A DNA stretch of 10,567 nucleotides, taken from assembly GCA_964226685.1 (NCBI GenBank), contig CAXQRU010000131.1:1-10567 (forward strand), in the 5' to 3' direction. Shown here one piece after another: positions 6,302-10,567 of this stretch. The stretch's first letter is position 1, and the number at the start of each line of letters is the position of its first letter. Position numbers and translations under genes: made by a program. Below the pieces are notes generated by a model. That model had not been told where the DNA came from and did not search any database. It saw only the letters and a program-made list of their open reading frames with translations. The DNA comes from CAXQRU01 sp964226685. Lineage in GTDB: Bacteria; Pseudomonadota; Gammaproteobacteria; Pseudomonadales; Cellvibrionaceae.

Positions 6302-8067
6302 TACAAATCTGGCCCTAGTTGAAGATGCAGGCGCACATCATCGGCATCATCGTCATTCATCGGAAAAGCCAAATCGACGCGCACAGGGCCGACCGGCGAA
6401 AACCAACGCATACCCACACCTGCGGCGTATTTGAGATCAAGGGCCGTGCTAAAAGCATCACCGGCGTCCATAAAAACTGCCGCGCCCCACCGATCGCTAA
6501 AGCGATAGTCTAGCTCAGCACTGGCGACCACCAGGTGTTTACCACCAATCACTCGATCAATATCGTCTCTTGGCCCAATCGACTCGTACTCATAACCGCG
6601 CACGCTATTATCGCCACCGGTAAAAAAGCGGAAACTGGCTGGAATATCTTGGAACTCCGGCGTCCAGGTGGTGGACAATTGCGTGCGCGCGATAAAGCGC
6701 GTGCGTTTAGCCACCGTAATGATGCCTTTCGCCCTCAAAGACGCTTGCAAAAACGACACATCCGACCCCAAACTCTCTGACGCCCCCACCAACTCACCCT
6801 GCAAACGATAACCCCGCTGCGTGTAGGCCAAATCATCCGCGTAGGTTTTGGAGGCTGAAATTCCCGGCGTTAACAAAAAGGTCTGGTCATCATCACTGGC
6901 GGTCACAAAGTCTTCCCAAAGTGCATCGCCATAGATGACCCACTGCCAACCATTGTCCATTATATGAGTGCGCGACAAACCCAATTTGACCGAAGTCGAT
7001 TCACTGGTATCGGTGTCTTTCGTTTGCAAACCAAAATCGATACTGTAATGTCGTTTGAGAGGAATCAGCTGCGAAGGCCAGCGATAACTGCCCTCAATAC
7101 TGGATTCAACGCCAGAAAAAGCACTATTCAGGCTGAACTGATGCCCCTTTTCATTCAGCAAGCGATTCTCATAATCCAAGCGAAAACGTGGGCCAAGATC
7201 TGTTGAATAACCCACTCCAACTTGGTAGTGATGCCTCATTGCTGGGATCAAGGACACTACGACAGGAACCTTGTCCTCACTGCGATTATCCATATCGAGG
7301 CTCACCGTAGCCGAAGTAAAATAGCCGGTCGCATTTAGCTGTTGCTGAACCCGCACTAGCTGACTAATGGTAAAGGGATCGCCGGGTTCCAAATCCACCA
7401 AGCGCTCAAGCAAAGTATCCGATAGCCTCAATGGGTATTCGCGTTCATTGACCACCAGCGGCTCCGCTTGAAAATGAACATCACCCAATCGGTAATGCGT
7501 GCCTGTCTCTAAAATCAAGGTGATATCGGCCGTAGCCTGCTCGGTATCAATCTTGACTGACGACTCGCGCCAATGGGCATCCAAATAACCCCGCCGGGCC
7601 GAATGCGTTGTCAAGGATTGCTTAAAGGACTCATAAAAATCCGAACGAAAACGCTGACCTGGCTGCAACTTGGGTGCCATCATCAAAGACACAAAGGTTT
7701 GATCTTGAAGCCCATCACCCTCCATCTCTAAGACGAGGTTGCGGATGATAATTGGCTGATTTTTCTCAATAGATATGACCAAAGACCAACAATCATCGTC
7801 TTTTTTAATCGCCGTTGTAATGTCGCTGCTGTAATAACCCAAGGCCTTAAGGGCCGTTTCTGCCTGGGTTTTGGACTTCTTCAACAAGCCTTTGGTATCC
7901 ACCTGGCTAAGCTCACAGCTTCGTTCAGAAACCTCAATAAAGGCACGGATATTATCGGCCAGTTCATCAATGACCCCCTCAAGGACCAATCTCGGCTCCT
8001 TAGCAACAGCAGGCATGGCCAATAGGCCAAGCATCACGCTAAGTATGATAGTGTGGAGATAATTCAT
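6301..8067 (-). CDS. tamA: TamA, Omp85-family outer-membrane protein
   Basis: 588 residues from the chosen ATG, close to E. coli TamA (577). A signal peptide covers residues 1-22 (MNYLHTIILSVMLGLLAMPAVA, cleavage before KEP; written here only as its 20-residue core plus VA: NYLHTIILSVML then GLLAMPAVA). After it come three POTRA-type beta-alpha repeats (about 25-280) and a C-terminal 16-strand Omp85 barrel. The barrel lid motif VRGY is present (Val489-Tyr492, in FTGGDNSVRGYEYES), and the protein ends in the short barrel strand VRLHLQLGPDL. TamA partners TamB in moving or folding envelope components. An in-frame ATG at 8094 would add nine residues before the signal peptide and has no ribosome site, so the ATG at 8067 is preferred. 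That start lies 29 bp inside hemE, with only a weak AGAG at 8074-8077, implying coupling to hemE translation. Confidence 0.93.
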   Translation of the reverse strand: MNYLHTIILSVMLGLLAMPAVAKEPRLVLEGVIDELADNIRAFIEVSERSCELSQVDTKGLLKKSKTQAETALKALGYYSSDITTAIKKDDDCWSLVISIEKNQPIIIRNLVLEMEGDGLQDQTFVSLMMAPKLQPGQRFRSDFYESFKQSLTTHSARRGYLDAHWRESSVKIDTEQATADITLILETGTHYRLGDVHFQAEPLVVNEREYPLRLSDTLLERLVDLEPGDPFTISQLVRVQQQLNATGYFTSATVSLDMDNRSEDKVPVVVSLIPAMRHHYQVGVGYSTDLGPRFRLDYENRLLNEKGHQFSLNSAFSGVESSIEGSYRWPSQLIPLKRHYSIDFGLQTKDTDTSESTSVKLGLSRTHIMDNGWQWVIYGDALWEDFVTASDDDQTFLLTPGISASKTYADDLAYTQRGYRLQGELVGASESLGSDVSFLQASLRAKGIITVAKRTRFIARTQLSTTWTPEFQDIPASFRFFTGGDNSVRGYEYESIGPRDDIDRVIGGKHLVVASAELDYRFSDRWGAAVFMDAGDAFSTALDLKYAAGVGMRWFSPVGPVRVDLAFPMNDDDADDVRLHLQLGPDL

Positions 8068-9106
8068 GTACCGCTCTAAAAAAGGCACCCGCATGCTCTG
8101 GCTTAACGGCGGGTGTTACCCCATGCCCCAAGTTAAAAATATGGCCCGAACCCTGACCAAAGCTCGATAAAATATGACCTACTTCTTGACGAATTCGCTC
8201 GGGAGAGGCATACAGAACGGCCGGGTCCATATTGCCTTGTAAGGCCACTTTATCGCCCACTCGCGCTCGCGCTTGGCCGATATCGGTGGTCCAATCCAGG
8301 CCCAGACAATCCGCGCCACTCTCTGCCATCAGCTCCAGCCACTGGCCGCCACCTTTAGTAAATACAATACTTGGCACCTGGCGCCCCTCGTGCTCCTTGA
8401 GCAAACCCTCAACAATGCGCTGCATGGGTGCTAGAGAAAACTCTTGATAAGCTCGATAAGACAAAGCGCCGCCCCAAGAATCAAAGATTTGTACGGCCTG
8501 AGCACCCGCGCGTATTTGTGCGTTAAGATAATCTGTGATGGCTTGCACTAATTTATCCAAGAGTTGATGCAAGACTTCAGGCTGATCATAAAGCATGGCC
8601 TTGGTATTGGGGTAATCTTTGCTCGATCCGCCTTCAATCATATAGGTGGCTAGTGTCCAGGGGCTGCCCGAAAAGCCAATCAACGGTACCCGGCCGTTAA
8701 GCGCCGAGCGAATGGTCGAGACCGCCTTGACCACATAATCCAAGTCCACCTCAGGATCGAGCTTGGGCAGAGCCGCAATATCCGCCTCGGATTTTAAAGG
8801 GCTTTTAAACTTCGGGCCTTCGCCAGTTTCGAAATACAAGCCCAGCCCCATAGCATCGGGAATCGTTAAAATATCTGAGAATAAAATCGCCGCATCCAAT
8901 TCTGGATAGCGATCCAGAGGCTGCAAGGTCACCTCGCAAGCCAACTCTGGATTCGTACACAAATCCATAAAACTACCCGCCTGCTCCCGCGTTTTGCGAT
9001 ACTCAGGCAGATAGCGCCCAGCTTGACGCATCATCCACACAGGGGTTCTATCAACGGGTTGCTTGAGCAAAGCTCGAAGAAGACGATCATTTTGCAAATT
9101 GGTCAT
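8039..9106 (-). CDS. hemE: Uroporphyrinogen decarboxylase
   Basis: 355 residues, matching E. coli HemE (354). It removes the four acetate carboxyl groups of uroporphyrinogen III to give coproporphyrinogen III in cytoplasmic heme synthesis. Signature 1 (PVWMMRQAGRYLPEYR, 22-37) carries the substrate-binding arginines. Asp78 in LFSDIL is the pyrrole-binding aspartate. Signature 2 is GFSGSPWTLATYMIEGG (144-160) with Tyr155, and the C-terminal FNLGHGVTP holds His328. All expected active-site residues are present. The open frame extends 42 codons further upstream into the hydrolase gene, but the ATG at 9104-9106 is the true start: it gives the family length and has GGTGGG at 9113-9118. A 67-bp gap separates it from the hydrolase stop. 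The 3' end overlaps the tamA start by 29 bp. Confidence 0.97.
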   Translation of the reverse strand: MTNLQNDRLLRALLKQPVDRTPVWMMRQAGRYLPEYRKTREQAGSFMDLCTNPELACEVTLQPLDRYPELDAAILFSDILTIPDAMGLGLYFETGEGPKFKSPLKSEADIAALPKLDPEVDLDYVVKAVSTIRSALNGRVPLIGFSGSPWTLATYMIEGGSSKDYPNTKAMLYDQPEVLHQLLDKLVQAITDYLNAQIRAGAQAVQIFDSWGGALSYRAYQEFSLAPMQRIVEGLLKEHEGRQVPSIVFTKGGGQWLELMAESGADCLGLDWTTDIGQARARVGDKVALQGNMDPAVLYASPERIRQEVGHILSSFGQGSGHIFNLGHGVTPAVKPEHAGAFFRAVHELSPHYHT

Positions 9107-9112
9107 TTTAAT

Positions 9113-9118
9113 CCCACC
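9113..9118 (-). promoter_or_regulatory. Ribosome binding site that sets the hemE start
   Basis: On the minus strand the sequence is GGTGGG with a 6-nt spacer before the ATG at 9104-9106. It favours this start over an in-frame ATG at 9232 that lies within the upstream hydrolase gene. Confidence 0.65.
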
Positions 9119-9173
9119 AGCGGTTTCGAATGGGCCATAGTACCAGGAGAGGCTTTCGTTCCCAATAGAAAGC

Positions 9174-9812
9174 TTAGATAGAGTGCTTAAAGCGCCCGGT
9201 CTTGATAAACGATAGACACTGTTTGAGCACATCAGGGTTGCGCATCAAAAAGGTATGGTTGCAAGGCACCACTAAGAAATCGCTCATTTCATCTAAACGA
9301 GTATGGGACACGGCGACCTTGCCATCGTGGTCGCCATCAAAGCAATGGTTAAATTGTGGGTCTGCCGAGCGACTGCCGGCAATCACACCGACCTCGTACT
9401 TGAGGGGCTGCATTTGACATACCAAAGAGTCAGGGTCACTGCCTAATTGCTGAGCGCCTTGACCCAAAAAGCGGTACCAAAATGAATCTCTATAACGATC
9501 AGTCACATGACTGCCCTGATTGGGTGGCGCCATCATCACAATGCGGCTGCCCTCTACCAGTGAGTGCTCTTGTAGATAGTAACGCAGCACAATACCACCC
9601 ATGGAATGGGTGATAAAGTGTACTCGCTCCTGAGCGATGATACGCTCTAAGGGCTTAAAGTAATCATGGGACAAGGTGGCAATATCCGCCGAGCGCGAAG
9701 GATAACCTTTATTAATCACATGATAACCATTTCGGCCAAAAAAACGAGCCAGCCGGCTCATGGAAAAGCGCGTCCGCCCTAACCCGTGCATGCATACGAT
9801 GATATCTTTCAA
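9174..9812 (-). CDS. Alpha/beta-fold hydrolase (lipase/esterase-like)
   Basis: 212 residues with no signal peptide, so probably cytoplasmic. The fold is clear: a first strand IIVCMHGLG with the oxyanion HG (His9-Gly10), nucleophile elbow THSMGG with Ser70, APPNQGS (about 95-101), an acid in GDHDGKVAVS (Asp163), and a base in PCNHTFLM (His186). This resembles the small triacylglycerol-lipase/PGAP1-like hydrolases annotated only as alpha/beta hydrolase in many gammaproteobacteria. The substrate is unknown. The start is TTG (9810-9812), backed by a strong AGGAG with a 6-nt spacer; the later ATG at Met8 would cut off the first core strand. It lies upstream of hemE in the same direction and may be co-transcribed with it. 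No functional link to heme is evident. Confidence 0.85.
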   Translation of the reverse strand: MKDIIVCMHGLGRTRFSMSRLARFFGRNGYHVINKGYPSRSADIATLSHDYFKPLERIIAQERVHFITHSMGGIVLRYYLQEHSLVEGSRIVMMAPPNQGSHVTDRYRDSFWYRFLGQGAQQLGSDPDSLVCQMQPLKYEVGVIAGSRSADPQFNHCFDGDHDGKVAVSHTRLDEMSDFLVVPCNHTFLMRNPDVLKQCLSFIKTGRFKHSI

Positions 9813-9818
9813 AACTTA

Positions 9819-9823
9819 CTCCT
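9819..9823 (-). promoter_or_regulatory. Strong ribosome binding site for the TTG start of the hydrolase
   Basis: On the minus strand the sequence is AGGAG, followed by a 6-nt spacer and TTG. It is the best-placed Shine-Dalgarno in the window and decides the non-ATG start. Confidence 0.7.
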
Positions 9824-9855
9824 GTTAAATCACAATGTCCTTTTAAGACCCTAGC

Positions 9856-9875
9856 AATTAATCATATTATTAATT
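9856..9875. promoter_or_regulatory. A/T palindrome inside the promoter region (candidate operator)
   Basis: AATTAAT (9856-9862) and ATTAATT (9869-9875) are exact reverse complements separated by 6 nt. With a one-base bulge the symmetry extends outward to GC on both sides. The element fills most of the stretch between the putative -35 and -10, where a repressor or MerR-like regulator would bind. AT-rich DNA yields chance palindromes, so this is only a candidate. Confidence 0.3.
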
Positions 9876-9885
9876 TGCTTGTCAA
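9857..9885 (-). promoter_or_regulatory. Putative sigma-70 promoter for hydrolase-hemE-tamA-tamB
   Basis: On the minus strand a consensus -35 TTGACA (9880-9885) is followed after 17 nt by ATTAAT (9857-9862), a mediocre -10. An alternative pair is TTGTAT further upstream with TAATAT at 18-nt spacing. The gap to the TTG start is about 45 nt. The -35 is convincing, the -10 less so. Confidence 0.45.
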
Positions 9886-9906
9886 TGATACAAATACAGA
9901 AGCCCT

Positions 9907-10356
9907 TTATTCCCGCCCCTCTTTTAATTCCGACTTGAACAAACGCAATGCATACATTGCCGTCATCAGCGCTAGCACTGCGACTATAAGCCACACAATT
10001 GGTGACTCAGGTTTTTCATTCTCATACCAGAGACTGTGATGATCATAGGTAACATACTTTATGGGTATACCCTCACCGGCAGCAAGACGTCCAATATGCT
10101 GTGGTCGAATACGTTTATTATTTACGGTGATCGCACCACTGTCTGTTTGGTAAATCACGGTGACCATCAAGGCATCGTTTTGGTTGTGCTTAGCCGCTCT
10201 TTGTATGATTGGATCCGAGCTAAACATTTTGGCCGATTGCGAAAACCAATGATATTCCACTTGCTCATAAATAGGAATTAAACCGGTCAGCAAAAGCGCT
10301 ATCGCACCAACAAATAACATTACTACAGCCTGAAAAGAATCAAAATAATTGACCAT
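9907..10356 (-). CDS. Small two-helix membrane protein, DUF3592-like
   Basis: 149 residues. A hydrophobic helix at about 10-30 (VVMLFVGAIALLLTGLIPI) and a second at about 119-140 flank a soluble domain of about 88 residues. The basic tail after helix 2 suggests both ends are cytoplasmic and the middle periplasmic. That middle part (VTVIYQTDSGAITVNNKRI, then LAAGEGIPIKYVTYD) resembles the DUF3592 pattern of a beta-rich domain between two helices, whose function is unknown. The match is by eye and moderate. The ATG at 10354-10356 is preceded by a weak GGGAA. A partial ORF lies 63 bp upstream in the same direction, and the next gene downstream has its own promoter-like region. No partner can be named. 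Confidence 0.7.
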   Translation of the reverse strand: MVNYFDSFQAVVMLFVGAIALLLTGLIPIYEQVEYHWFSQSAKMFSSDPIIQRAAKHNQNDALMVTVIYQTDSGAITVNNKRIRPQHIGRLAAGEGIPIKYVTYDHHSLWYENEKPESPIVWLIVAVLALMTAMYALRLFKSELKEGRE

Positions 10357-10419
10357 ACTTTTCCCATTAACTTAGTGAAATTCCCCAATGACACCGACGG
10401 CATCCATATCGGTACATCT

Positions 10420-10554
10420 TCAGCCTCGGATTTTATACCTATAAACACCATTCTCCAATAAAATAAACTCAGGATCTTCCCCAACACGTTCAGAAAAATC
10501 TACACTTTTATTTGGCACAAACAACCCACTCTCTTCAACAAAACCTTTTTTCAG
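10420..10554 (-). CDS. C-terminal end of an unidentified protein (partial)
   Basis: On the minus strand an open frame enters at the fragment edge and runs 44 codons to a TGA at 10420-10422. The peptide contains LKKGFVEESGLFVPNKSVDF and ends GVYRYKIRG. It lies in the same direction as all neighbouring genes, and its composition looks like an ordinary folded protein. The 5' part is lost at the adapter junction. I do not recognise the family. The short length leaves some doubt that it is a gene. Confidence 0.5.
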   Translation of the reverse strand: MKKGFVEESGLFVPNKSVDFSERVGEDPEFILLENGVYRYKIRG

Positions 10555-10567
10555 AGATCGGAAGAGC
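10555..10567 (-). other. Illumina adapter remnant, right end
   Basis: The last 13 bases are AGATCGGAAGAGC, the universal Illumina adapter start and the exact reverse complement of bases 1-13. They are not genomic and must be trimmed. Confidence 0.95.

Noticed and set aside
2873..8067. Numerous + strand open frames of 60-100 codons across tamB and tamA
   Set aside because: They lie antisense to well-supported proteins, lack ribosome sites and family features, and look like shadows of the real genes.
8068..8094. Longer TamA start at the ATG 8092-8094
   Set aside because: It would put nine residues before a clean signal peptide and has no ribosome binding site. The ATG at 8065-8067 gives a normal exported protein.
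9152..9173. GCTTTC/GAAAGC hairpin between the hydrolase and hemE as terminator or attenuator
   Set aside because: A 6-bp AT-mixed stem with a 10-nt loop and no T-run. Such pairings are expected by chance.
9107..9232. Longer HemE start at 9232
   Set aside because: The extra 42 residues overlap the hydrolase gene in another frame and have no counterpart in HemE. The ATG at 9104-9106 has a good ribosome site and gives family length.
9597..9614. Nucleophile elbow THSMGG lacking the first Gly of GxSxG
   Set aside because: A Thr at this position is, to my knowledge, common in this group of small alpha/beta hydrolases, so it is not treated as an anomaly.
10393..10413. ACCGA/TCGGT hairpin after the partial right-end ORF as terminator
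   Set aside because: Only 5 bp with an 11-nt loop and no T-run in the direction of transcription.
1..10567. Terminal inverted repeats of a mobile element or linear replicon
   Set aside because: The repeats equal the Illumina adapter stem exactly, are only 13 nt, sit at the very ends, and no transposase or integrase lies between them.
1..10567. A novel defence, mobile or biosynthetic system
   Set aside because: No nuclease, toxin, reverse transcriptase, repeat array, integrase or biosynthetic enzyme cluster is visible. The window is mostly conserved chromosomal and envelope genes.

Overview
The window is a 10.5-kb fragment, most likely of a gammaproteobacterial chromosome. I infer this from a diderm gene set (TamA/TamB outer-membrane machinery next to a typical proteobacterial HemE), a DUF3391/HD-GYP signalling protein, and intermediate base composition. 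A marine, Cellvibrionales-like origin is possible but is only an impression. Both ends carry the same 13-nt sequence in opposite orientation, and it matches the common Illumina adapter stem. The real insert is therefore about 14-10554, and the genes at both edges are cut by library construction.

Layout: one + strand gene tail (14-140) meets a long row of minus-strand genes. Read in their own direction, right to left, these are: a partial unknown ORF (10554-10420), a small two-helix membrane protein (DUF3592-like), a promoter/operator-like region, an alpha/beta hydrolase with a TTG start, hemE, tamA, tamB, a 141-bp gap, a degenerate HD-GYP protein with a TTG start, an exported transglutaminase-like protein, and a MaoC/PhaJ-type (R)-hydratase. 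The hydratase stop codon interlocks with the stop codon of the + strand gene tail.

Two transcription units are plausible. Unit 1 is hydrolase-hemE-tamA-tamB: tamA starts inside the end of hemE (29-bp overlap), and tamB starts on the last base of the tamA stop codon (TAATG). HemE makes coproporphyrinogen III for heme. TamA (Omp85 barrel) and TamB (AsmA-like, inner-membrane anchored) form the envelope-spanning Tam complex. Unit 2 is HD-GYP, transglutaminase-like, MaoC, with gaps of 30 and 3 bp. Its first gene has lost several metal-binding positions of the HD-GYP fold, so it may sense or scaffold rather than hydrolyse cyclic-di-GMP. The second is an exported protein with a Cys-His pair. The third is a CoA-ester hydratase facing a possible phasin tail.

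Most of the window is ordinary housekeeping and envelope DNA. I see no mobile element, CRISPR array, tRNA, rRNA or defence system. The points most worth a second look are the degenerate HD-GYP protein with its exported Cys-His neighbour, a perfect 10-bp hairpin embedded in the 3' coding end of the hydratase gene between convergent genes, an A/T palindrome lying within a promoter-like region, and the adapter ends.
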